A stretch of 34,186 bases of DNA, from the NCBI GenBank assembly GCA_041652555.1, contig JBAZHE010000014.1, forward strand, positions 1 through 34,186, given 5' to 3'. The position numbers and the translations under genes were made by a program. Source of the DNA: JBAZHE01 sp041652555 (GTDB lineage Bacteria > Patescibacteriota > Patescibacteriia > Patescibacteriales > WJLG01). Positions 27,834 through 34,186 of this stretch are shown in pieces; position 1 is the stretch's first letter, and every line of letters starts with the position of its first letter. A model generated the notes under the pieces. It did not search any database and had not been told where the DNA came from. It saw only the letters and a program-made list of their open reading frames with translations.

Positions 27834-27901
27834 TTATCAACAGCTTATAAACAGTTTTAGGCTTTTAAGTTTCGGGGATGGTTGGTATACTTTAAATTTA
27901 C
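27834..27901 (+). promoter_or_regulatory. dnaA promoter with DnaA-box-like sites
   Basis: Extended -10 TGG-TATACT (TATACT 27896-27901); leader of ~50 nt. Upstream lie TTATCAACA (27834-27842, one mismatch to TTATCCACA) and TTATAAACA (27845-27853, two mismatches), consistent with autoregulation by DnaA. Confidence 0.6.
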
Positions 27902-27957
27902 TCTGAGCAATAAAAATATTTTGCTTTTTTATTTTTATTGTTTTAATATATTTTCCT

Positions 27958-29331
27958 ATGAACAATGAACAAATTTGGCAAGCGGCGTTAGGCGAAATAG
28001 AGCTTAACCTGTCTAAGGCAAATTTTACCACTTGGTTTAAAAACTCTTTTATTTCTTCCCTGGAAAACAGTCAAATTATTTTGTGTGTCCCTAATGCTTT
28101 TACCAAGTCTTGGCTAGAAAACAAATACCACAAAGAAATAGTCGCAGCGATTGAGCACGTAGTTAATGAAAAAATTAAAGAAATAATTTACAAAGTAGAA
28201 ACGCGCAAAACCCCAGTTGCAACCGGAATTTTAGAAAAAATGCATTTAAAAAAGAAGAAGGATTCCCTGGAAATAGAAGAAATAAAGCCACCAACTAACC
28301 GCTTCGGCTTAAATCCGCGTTATACTTTTGATTCTTTTATTGTTGGTAGGGGTAACGAATTAGCGCACGCTGCTTGTCAGGCTGTCGCCAACAACCCCAG
28401 CCGCGTTTATAATCCACTCTTTATTTATGGTGGCGTTGGTCTAGGAAAAACTCACCTCATTCAAGCTATTGGAAACGAAATGGCCAAGCGCACCAATAAA
28501 ATTCTTTATACTACCAGTGAAAATTTTACCAATGATTATGTTAACTCCATTCGTTCCGGACGTGCTAAAGATTTTAAAGACAGATATCGCCGATTAGACT
28601 TACTTTTAGTAGACGATATTCAATTTATGGGTGGAAAAGACGGCACGATGGAAGAATTTTTTCACACCTTTAATGAACTTCACCAGTCCGATCGCCAAAT
28701 AATTCTAACCTCTGATAAGCCGCCACGTATGATTCCAGCCCTAGAAGCAAGACTTTCTTCCCGTTTTGAGTCTGGTATGGTGGCCGATATTTCTCAACCT
28801 GACCTGGAAACAAAGATGGCTATTTTAGAAAGAAAATCTAAAGAAAAAAATTATTTTCTAGAAGCAGACATTCTTAAATATGTCGCTGAAAACATTAAAA
28901 ACAATATTCGCGAACTAGAAGGTGCACTTAATAAAATCATTGCCTTCCACGAATTTAACAACGCCACACCAACAATAAAAACCGTTAAAAGCATACTAAG
29001 CGACCTTTTAATTAGCGCCCAGAGCCGTTCTATCACCCCCAAAGACATTTTAGCGGCCGTTTCCAAGTTTTATACTATTGACCATAAAGACTTAATTGGC
29101 GACGGTCGCAAAAAAGAACTTGTCTGGCCACGTCAAATTTCCGTTTTTCTAATGCGCAAAGAAATAAACTCTTCCTATCCCACTATTGGACAGGAGTTAG
29201 GTGGACGAGACCACACCACAGCTATGCACGCCTTTAATAAAATTTTAGATGAAGTAGAGGGTAAGGAAAATGAAAAAGTTATTCAAGAAATAGAATCAAT
29301 AAAACAAATTCTTTACAGTTCTCCTAGATAA
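27958..29331 (+). CDS. dnaA: Chromosomal replication initiator protein DnaA
   Basis: 457 aa, full length. Domain I 1-~80 (IWQAALGEIELNLSKANFTTWF), a short domain II, AAA+ domain III (~117-335) with Walker A GGVGLGKT (158-165) and Walker B LLLVDDIQF, and domain IV (~345-457) with the DnaA signature GGRDHTTAMHAF. It binds DnaA boxes and opens the origin. It lies directly upstream of a box-rich gap and dnaN, the common oriC layout. Confidence 0.98.
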   Translation: MNNEQIWQAALGEIELNLSKANFTTWFKNSFISSLENSQIILCVPNAFTKSWLENKYHKEIVAAIEHVVNEKIKEIIYKVETRKTPVATGILEKMHLKKKKDSLEIEEIKPPTNRFGLNPRYTFDSFIVGRGNELAHAACQAVANNPSRVYNPLFIYGGVGLGKTHLIQAIGNEMAKRTNKILYTTSENFTNDYVNSIRSGRAKDFKDRYRRLDLLLVDDIQFMGGKDGTMEEFFHTFNELHQSDRQIILTSDKPPRMIPALEARLSSRFESGMVADISQPDLETKMAILERKSKEKNYFLEADILKYVAENIKNNIRELEGALNKIIAFHEFNNATPTIKTVKSILSDLLISAQSRSITPKDILAAVSKFYTIDHKDLIGDGRKKELVWPRQISVFLMRKEINSSYPTIGQELGGRDHTTAMHAFNKILDEVEGKENEKVIQEIESIKQILYSSPR

Positions 29332-29589
29332 TCGTTGTGAAAAAAGTGTTAATAACCACCACCTAGGTAGTGGAAAAACAGTTATCTTTTTTTAATACCT
29401 TCTGGATAACTAAACCACCTACAAACTTATAAACAATCACTTAAAAAATATCCACACCATTATCCAGGAGTTATAAACAACAAAAACGATAAATACTTTT
29501 CTAATATTAAGCATTATCACCTAGTTATTCACAGATTTAGCCTTCCTATATTAATACTATTATATATATTTAATTAATTATTAATTAAT
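29332..29589. other. Probable replication origin (oriC) between dnaA and dnaN
   Basis: A 258-bp gene-free gap. DnaA-box-like sites: TCTGGATAA (29401-29409, reverse, one mismatch), ATATCCACA (29448-29456, one mismatch), TTATCCAGG (29460-29468, two), TTATTCACA (29525-29533, one), TTATAAACA at 29427 and 29471 (two each). The end (about 29545-29589) is nearly pure A/T (TATTATATATATTTAATTAA), a plausible unwinding element next to dnaN. No perfect TTATCCACA is present in this gap. Confidence 0.65.
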
Positions 29590-30711
29590 ATGAAATTCTC
29601 CATTTTGAAAGAAAATTTAAAACAAGGATTATTCTCTGTTGGACATTTAGCCGGTAAGAATGTTAATTTACCAATTTTAAATAATATTTTAATAGATGCT
29701 AAGAAGGATAGTTTAAGATTAGTAACTACAAATTTAGAAATTGGCATAACTCATTTTTTACGAGGCAAGGTTGAAGAAGAAGGCGCAGTAGCAGTTGATG
29801 CAAAAATATTTTCTGATTATATAAGCCTTTTACCAAATAAAAAAATAGATTTATTTAAAGAAAGTGATTTTTTAAACATTTCTTGTGAAAATTATAAGAC
29901 AAAAATAAAAATTGAAAACCCAGAAGATTTTCCATTAATTCCTGAGATAGAAAAAAAAGACGAGAAAAAAGTAGCCGTTAAAGAATTAAAAAAATCTTTA
30001 GCCAAAACTGTTTTTGCGGTTTCAAATAATGAAGCCAGGGCTGAGCTTTCTGGCGTTTTATTTTCTTTTGGTAAAAACAAATTAGTTCTCGCCGCCACTG
30101 ATAGTTATCGTTTAGCAGAAAAAGAAGTTGATCTTATTAGTACTCAAGAGGGTGAAGAAGATGAAAATATAATTATTCCAGCGAAAACCGTTCAAGAAAT
30201 TTTGAGAATAATTTCTGGACTGGAAAATTCTGGAATAGAAGAAGTGGTTTTTTATGTTGGCGACAACCAGATTTTATTCGTCGCCGACGGAGCTGAAGTT
30301 TTTTCCCGTTTAATCGAAGGACAATATCCAGATTATAAACAAATAATACCAACTACCGCCAAAACAACAGCAATTATTGGCCGCGCTGAATTAGTTCGCG
30401 CTATTAAAGCCTCAGCACTCTTTTCTAAGACTGGGATTAATGATGTTAATTTAGACTTCCCTGAAGGACAAAACAAAATAATAGTCTCCTCAGCCTCCGG
30501 AAATGCCGGAGAAAATATCGCTTCCATTGAAGCCGAAGTTCGCGGAGTGGATAATGGAATGGTAGTTAATTATCAATATTTATTAGACGGACTAAATAAT
30601 ATTGATGAGGATAATATAAAAGTAGAAATAATCGACAGCAACACACCATGTTTGATTAAACCACTAAACGAAAAAGGGTATTTATATATAATAATGCCAA
30701 TAAAACAGTAA
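29590..30711 (+). CDS. dnaN: DNA polymerase III sliding clamp (beta subunit)
   Basis: 373 aa, standard size with three clamp domains. Family features include VNLPILNNILIDA near the start, VLAATDSYRLAEKEV in the centre, SRLIEGQYPDYKQIIP, and the C-terminal end LYIIMPIKQ. It forms the ring that tethers polymerases to DNA. It directly follows the A/T-rich end of the oriC-like gap. recF and gyrB, often next to dnaN, are not present here; accessory genes follow instead. Confidence 0.98.
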   Translation: MKFSILKENLKQGLFSVGHLAGKNVNLPILNNILIDAKKDSLRLVTTNLEIGITHFLRGKVEEEGAVAVDAKIFSDYISLLPNKKIDLFKESDFLNISCENYKTKIKIENPEDFPLIPEIEKKDEKKVAVKELKKSLAKTVFAVSNNEARAELSGVLFSFGKNKLVLAATDSYRLAEKEVDLISTQEGEEDENIIIPAKTVQEILRIISGLENSGIEEVVFYVGDNQILFVADGAEVFSRLIEGQYPDYKQIIPTTAKTTAIIGRAELVRAIKASALFSKTGINDVNLDFPEGQNKIIVSSASGNAGENIASIEAEVRGVDNGMVVNYQYLLDGLNNIDEDNIKVEIIDSNTPCLIKPLNEKGYLYIIMPIKQ

Positions 30712-30821
30712 TTTCTTTAAAAATATTTTTATTTAGTGTAAATCAGAACGGCTTATGAATCGAAATTTACAAAGAATTTTCCGCTAATTTTAAAATAAAT
30801 AACAACAACTTCGCATATACC

Positions 30822-30962
30822 TTGTTAGCTGAAATAAATTTTTATCTTTGTGATATATCTAAGTTTAGGTGCATTTAACAAAGACGAAAATTCAAATTTT
30901 TAAATTAAAAGTTTTTCCGCCTACGGCGGGATTATTTGGGGGCAATTTTATTTTTTATTTTT
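30822..30962. repeat. Left terminal inverted repeat of the metallopeptidase cassette
   Basis: Built of blocks: TTGTTAGCTG...TTTTTATCTT (30822-30848), a 31-nt A/T-rich block (30886-30916), a small palindrome CCGCCTACGGCGG (30917-30929) and a 32-nt block (30931-30962, starting ATTATTTGGGGGCAATTTTA). Each block recurs in reverse complement in the right repeat in mirror order: 25/27, 29/31, different palindrome, 32/32 matches. Confidence 0.9.
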
Positions 30963-30971
30963 CTCTTTTTT

Positions 30972-31940
30972 ATGAACTCAGAGTGGCCACAAAATACAGA
31001 AAAACAAGGCGGCAATATTGACATATCCAATTTGTCGTATGATTTTTGTAATGATGATTTGATAAGTTCTTATTATGAACAAAAATTACTTGAAATCGCA
31101 GACAAAAACAAATGGCTAGAAGAAAATCAGGATAATTTATTGCGAAGCAAAGATAGAATTGCCAAAGCCGTTCAAGATGGACTAATTACAAATGACAATC
31201 CAGAAACTATTTGGCAATTTCAAATCGACAGAACGAAAAACGGAAAAGATAAAATAATTGAAATTAAAATAGAACTTGAACGAAAAATTGAACAAATAAA
31301 GACTGATGTTGCAAAAAGATTAAGCAGATTTCTGCCGAATTGGAAATCTGAGAAAGCAACAGTAACTTTTACAATGAACGACAAAGCAGATTTTTGTGTT
31401 GACGAAAATGAAATAACAGTAGATTTGGGAAGATTGTTAGGAAATAGTGATTTTATCGAAAAAGTCACCGAAGGCATTGCTCATGAAGTTTTTCATATTT
31501 GGATGAAAGAGAAAAATGAATGGTCTGACTCAAAACAAGACGGTGAGTCTAATGAAGCTCTAAAATCTCAAATTGTTTTTCGAACTATCGACGAGGGTCT
31601 AGCAGTTTTAGTAAGCGGACAATCCCTATCAGAGCATCATGAAAAACAAGGACGGGATTATAAAAAATATATCATGGAATCATTTGAATTTTTCAAGAAA
31701 TTTTTCACACAGAATAGTCGCGCTGAATTAGAAACAATGAATGAGCAAGAATTTAAAAATATGGGTCATTTCTATGTCGTAGGGAATGAAATTGCCAAAA
31801 TAGTTTTGCAACAAATTGGAATTGAAAAATTTAGAAAATTAGTTGAAGATTGTAGACTAAATCCTGAAAAAATTATTGATGAATATGAGTCAATTTGCAA
31901 TAATAATTCCGAACTAATATCGATAAGGAAAGAAAAATAA
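30972..31940 (+). CDS. Putative HExxH zinc metallopeptidase in a repeat-bounded cassette
   Basis: 322 aa from ATG 30972. Zinc motif H171-E172-V-F-H175 in the sequence EGIAHEVFHIWM, and a downstream glutamate E208 in RTIDEGLAVLVSG, a gluzincin-like arrangement. The N-terminal half is charged and helical (ELERKIEQIKTDVAKRL). The family resembles uncharacterised DUF-type zinc proteases; substrate unknown. An alternative TTG start at 30936 would add a hydrophobic stretch (MGAILFFIFLFF), but that stretch is encoded by the 32-nt terminal repeat block, and the stop codon also lies in the mirror block. The gene fills the space between the two inverted repeats and has no obvious promoter outside the repeats. 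Confidence 0.7.
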   Translation: MNSEWPQNTEKQGGNIDISNLSYDFCNDDLISSYYEQKLLEIADKNKWLEENQDNLLRSKDRIAKAVQDGLITNDNPETIWQFQIDRTKNGKDKIIEIKIELERKIEQIKTDVAKRLSRFLPNWKSEKATVTFTMNDKADFCVDENEITVDLGRLLGNSDFIEKVTEGIAHEVFHIWMKEKNEWSDSKQDGESNEALKSQIVFRTIDEGLAVLVSGQSLSEHHEKQGRDYKKYIMESFEFFKKFFTQNSRAELETMNEQEFKNMGHFYVVGNEIAKIVLQQIGIEKFRKLVEDCRLNPEKIIDEYESICNNNSELISIRKEK

Positions 31941-32079
31941 AAAATAAAATTGCCCCCAAATAATCTGTTTTGCCTAAAGGCAAAACAAAAACTTTTAATT
32001 TAAAAAATTAAATTTTCTAGCAGAATAGATAAGGTTTGTGTGTATGGCGTGGAAGATAAAAATTTACATCAGCTAACAA
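31933..32079. repeat. Right terminal inverted repeat of the metallopeptidase cassette
   Basis: Mirror of the left repeat: 32-nt block at 31933-31964 (perfect reverse complement), palindrome GTTTTGCCTAAAGGCAAAAC (31966-31985), 31-nt block at 31987-32017 (29/31), and the TTGTTAGCTG block at 32053-32079 (25/27). Between 31941 and 32384 there is no gene. Confidence 0.9.
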
Positions 32080-32221
32080 CTCATATCTGGTTACAGAAAT
32101 TTGCATCAATAACGAATAATAAGGAGTGCAAATTTCTTCCACCCAAATTTTTGTTTCTTCTTTCTTTATAAGATACAATAAGGAAAAGAAACAAAAACTT
32201 CAGATATGAGTAACGTTATAC
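32071..32221. repeat. Branched palindrome resembling an integron attC site
   Basis: AGCTAAC (32071-32077) at one end, GTTATAC (32215-32221) at the other. Outer stem ACTCATATCTG/CAGATATGAGT (32079-32089, 32201-32211, 11 bp perfect). Inner stem 1 is AGAAATTTGCA/TGCAAATTTCT (32095-32105, 32127-32137, perfect). Inner stem 2 is AATTTTTGTTTCTT/AAGAAACAAAAACTT (32146-32159, 32186-32200, near perfect). The ends approximate RYYYAAC/GTTRRRY, each with one deviation. Confidence 0.6.
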
Positions 32222-32319
32222 GCAATTCAAAAAATATTTTTCTGATAATAAGGAATTTTGATAGGCAAAAAATAAGAATAAATTTGTTTTTTATTTATTT
32301 GTCAGGGGGTATAAGGTGT

Positions 32320-32345
32320 TTTCTCCGCTAGCGCTGCGAAAACGA
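32320..32345. repeat. Small palindrome upstream of the DUF1801 gene
   Basis: GTTTTC...GAAAAC with CCGCTAGCGCTGCG inside. It is similar in style to the palindromes inside the cassette repeats (30917, 31966) and follows a GGGGG run. Nothing else is visible in 32226-32384. Confidence 0.4.
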
Positions 32346-32384
32346 TTAAAATAATAAGAATAAGTTTTATATATAAAAATTGAT

Positions 32385-32708
32385 ATGAAAAATAAAAAAG
32401 TTGATGATTATATAGAAAAACAAAAATCTCCTCAAAAAGAAAGTTGCAATAAATTGAGGAAGATTATTTTTAAAACATTTCCAGATGTCAAAGAAGAAAT
32501 GAAATGGGGTGTTCCGTCTTATGCTGATGGAAAATATTATTTTGTTGCACTTGCGGATCACGTTAATCTCGGATTTTCCATAAAAGGATTAACTAAAGAA
32601 AAAATCGCTTTATTCCAGGGTAGTGGAAAGACAATGAGAAATATTGAGATTAAATCCGAAAAGGAAATTGATGAAAAACAAATTGTTAAACTTTTAAAAT
32701 TAATTTAG
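32385..32708 (+). CDS. DUF1801 (YdhG-like) family protein
   Basis: 107 aa. Starts MKNKKVDDYIEKQ, then KLRKIIFKTFPDVKEEMKWGVPSY and YYFVALADHVNLGFSIKG, the hallmarks of DUF1801. This fold is like the frataxin-like Fra/YdhG proteins. A role in iron handling has been proposed for some members, but none is established here. It is followed after 10 nt by the GNAT-YoaP gene and probably co-transcribed. Confidence 0.85.
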   Translation: MKNKKVDDYIEKQKSPQKESCNKLRKIIFKTFPDVKEEMKWGVPSYADGKYYFVALADHVNLGFSIKGLTKEKIALFQGSGKTMRNIEIKSEKEIDEKQIVKLLKLI

Positions 32709-32718
32709 GAGAAACAAT

Positions 32719-33498
32719 ATGAACGACATACAAATTATAGACCTCACACCAGAAAATATTGCAGACTATGGCGTTTGCGGATACAAAGACGTGGAAAAGC
32801 ATGTTGAATTGAGGAAAAAAATAGAATGGTTCAAAGAATATTATCCAAAAGGCTTGAGAGTTAAGATTATTTTTTCTCAAAAAGGCGGCTACCAGGGAAT
32901 GTTGGAATATATTCCGGGAAAATATGCTCATCGACCTGTTGACGCAGATGGATATATGTTTATTCATTGCATCTTCGTGGGATTTAAAAGCGATTTTAAA
33001 GGTAAGGGGCACGCTTCATCGTTAATAGATGAATGTATTAAAGAGGCAAAGGATAAAAAAATGCTCGGCGTTGCCGTGGTCACGAGAAAAGGCCCCTTTA
33101 TGGCGCATGATGATATTTTTTTAAAAAAAGGTTTTCAGGTTGTTGATAGTGCAAAACCAGACTTTAATTTATTAGCGATAAAATTTGAAAAAAAATCAAA
33201 GGATCCGAAATTCAAATCAAGCATGGCTGAAAATCTAAAAAAATACAACAAAGGTTTAACTATTTTACGTTCAGCGCAATGCCCTTATACCGAAAAGAAT
33301 GTTAATGCGATTGTGGAGTCGGCAAAAAAATTGAAGTTAAAAATAAATCTGATTGATTTGAAGGATGCAGACGCCGCGCAAAATAATCCTTGTGCTTTTG
33401 GCTCGTTTTGCCTTATTTATAATGGAGAAATTTTAAGCTATCACCCTATTAGCAATGCCAGATTTGAAAATATAATGAAGAAGTGTAAAAAAGAATAA
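32719..33498 (+). CDS. GNAT acetyltransferase with C-terminal YoaP domain
   Basis: 259 aa. The N-terminal GNAT fold has the acetyl-CoA loop FKGKGHA (93-99) in VGFKSDFKGKGHASSLIDE. The C-terminal part (~175-255) is YoaP-like: LRSAQCPYTEKNVNAIVES, then LKINLIDLKDADAAQNNPCAFGSFCLIYNGEI. The CPYT segment is reminiscent of thioredoxin-like folds with a single Cys. It probably acetylates a small molecule or peptide; substrate unknown. Good ribosome binding site (TAGGAG) 8 nt upstream. It is in an accessory region downstream of DUF1801, a typical mobile gene pairing. Confidence 0.88.
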   Translation: MNDIQIIDLTPENIADYGVCGYKDVEKHVELRKKIEWFKEYYPKGLRVKIIFSQKGGYQGMLEYIPGKYAHRPVDADGYMFIHCIFVGFKSDFKGKGHASSLIDECIKEAKDKKMLGVAVVTRKGPFMAHDDIFLKKGFQVVDSAKPDFNLLAIKFEKKSKDPKFKSSMAENLKKYNKGLTILRSAQCPYTEKNVNAIVESAKKLKLKINLIDLKDADAAQNNPCAFGSFCLIYNGEILSYHPISNARFENIMKKCKKE

Positions 33499-33508
33499 GG
33501 AGTTTTAG

Positions 33509-33550
33509 ATGAAGAATGTTTCTTTTTTATGCCTAATGTGGGAAAATTAA
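33509..33550 (+). CDS. Possible 13-aa leader peptide
   Basis: AAGGAG 6 nt ahead of ATG 33509, then MKNVSFLCLMWEN and TAA, 3 nt before the RhuM start region. The ribosome binding site may instead be a decayed gene start or serve coupled translation of rhuM. Confidence 0.2.
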   Translation: MKNVSFLCLMWEN

Positions 33551-33553
33551 GGT

Positions 33554-34186
33554 ATGTTAAAAAATAATCATAAAATCAGTATAAAAGATGAATTAACTGA
33601 GTTTTTACTTTACACAGCCCCAAGCGGTAAGATAAAAGTGGAAATTTTTTTTCATGACGAAAATATTTGGCTTACCCAGGATAAAATGGCCAAATTATTT
33701 GGGGTGCAGCAGCCGGCGATTGCCAAGCATTTGAAAAATATTTTTGAAAGCGGCGAATTAGTGGAAAAATCAGTTCATTCCATTTTGGAATATACTGCCA
33801 GAGATGGCAAAAAATACCAAACAAAATTTTATAATCTCGACACTATAATATCTGTTGGATACAGGGTTAATTCCTCGCAGGCCACCCAATTCCGCATTTG
33901 GGCCACGGAAAGACTGAAAGAATATATCATCAAGGGTTTTGCCATGGATGATGATCGGCTAAAAAACGGGAGATATTTCGGCAAGGATTATTTTAAGGAA
34001 TTACTTGAGAGAGTCCGGTCTATCCGCGCGAGTGAGAGAAAAATTTATCAGCAAATTACTGATATTTTCGCTGAATGCAGTCTTGATTATGATTCCAAGT
34101 CAGAAATTACAAAAACTTTCTATTCCATGGTTCAAAATAAATTTCATTTTGCCATTACCGGCAAAACCGCGGCGGAAATTATTTAC
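33554..34186 (+). CDS. rhuM: RhuM family protein, 3' truncated
   Basis: The frame from ATG 33554 is open for 211 codons to the window edge. N-terminal winged-helix-like part: IWLTQDKMAKLFGVQQPAIAKHLKNIFESGEL, typical of RhuM. Then VHSILEYTARDGKKYQTKFYNLDTIISVGYRVNS in part, and FRIWATERLKEYIIKGFAMDDDRLKNG. RhuM proteins are found in genomic islands (named from Salmonella SPI-3), often beside Fic/Doc or restriction genes. A phage-defence or toxin-antitoxin context is possible but unproven. The C-terminus lies beyond the window. Confidence 0.9.
   Translation, partial: MLKNNHKISIKDELTEFLLYTAPSGKIKVEIFFHDENIWLTQDKMAKLFGVQQPAIAKHLKNIFESGELVEKSVHSILEYTARDGKKYQTKFYNLDTIISVGYRVNSSQATQFRIWATERLKEYIIKGFAMDDDRLKNGRYFGKDYFKELLERVRSIRASERKIYQQITDIFAECSLDYDSKSEITKTFYSMVQNKFHFAITGKTAAEIIY

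Noticed and set aside
30936..30971. TTG start giving the metallopeptidase a hydrophobic N-terminus
   Set aside because: The added residues are encoded by the 32-nt inverted repeat that also appears after the gene, so they are more likely a by-product of the repeat; ATG 30972 is preferred.
1..34186. Alternative genetic code (UGA = Gly) as in some CPR lineages
   Set aside because: UGA ends rnpA (overlapping the yidD ATG) and the methyltransferase, and the conserved proteins read normally with the standard bacterial code.
30700..34186. Complete integron
   Set aside because: No integrase gene or Pc promoter is seen, only one good attC-like fold is present, and the recombination boxes each deviate from the consensus; kept only as a hypothesis.
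1..34186. CRISPR array
   Set aside because: The repeats found are dispersed or inverted; none forms regularly spaced direct repeats with spacers, and no cas gene is visible.

Overview
The window is a low-GC bacterial chromosome segment, most likely from a member of the Candidate Phyla Radiation (Patescibacteria, Parcubacteria-like). This is inferred from an archaeal-type CMP kinase, multiple small VirB2/TrbC-like pilins, a 3D-domain secreted protein, a very short SMC and compact genes. The exact phylum cannot be fixed from this window. UGA is a stop codon here (for example rnpA, whose TGA overlaps the yidD start), so the Gracilibacteria/SR1 UGA-Gly code does not apply.

Layout. 1-9238 is all minus strand: a truncated Ig-like secreted protein, YraN, a small membrane protein, then the run solute-binding lipoprotein > pilin-like protein > RodZ-like protein > methyltransferase, then ComM and SMC. 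9355-11525 is plus: CMP kinase, ribosomal protein L19, tRNA-Leu(GAG), tRNA-Val(TAC), a TTG-started 54-aa membrane protein and TsaE. LspA and a DksA-type zinc-finger protein form a short minus operon (12459-11542). The block rpmH-rnpA-yidD-yidC-membrane protein follows on plus (12606-14970), then a 3D-domain protein and tRNA-Cys(GCA). 16084-16876 carries no gene; it has three inverted repeats around two DnaA boxes and a strong promoter facing a structured non-coding stretch. After a lipoprotein gene comes a minus-strand array of six tandem pilin-like genes (20356-17468). The rest is plus: LysM/M23 peptidase, small membrane protein, PHP protein, tRNA-Ala(TGC), polA, murD (with a small minus gene between them), dnaA, oriC-like region and dnaN.

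30712-34186 is accessory: a putative HExxH metallopeptidase inside long terminal inverted repeats, a branched palindrome resembling an integron attC site, a DUF1801 protein, a GNAT-YoaP protein and the start of a RhuM-family gene.

The housekeeping genes cover replication (polA, dnaA, dnaN, smc), cell wall and envelope biogenesis (murD, lspA, yidC, yidD, M23, 3D protein), translation (rplS, rpmH, tRNAs, tsaE, rnpA) and probably DNA uptake and surface pili (comM, pilins). Most striking are the repeats. One family (TGTCATTC...GAATGACA) has copies between genes and in-frame copies inside polA and murD. A second family forms two hairpins with compensating base changes and sits directly upstream of start codons. 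A ~106-bp inverted repeat flanks one pilin gene. Several promoters have an extended -10 (TGnTATAAT-like) element.
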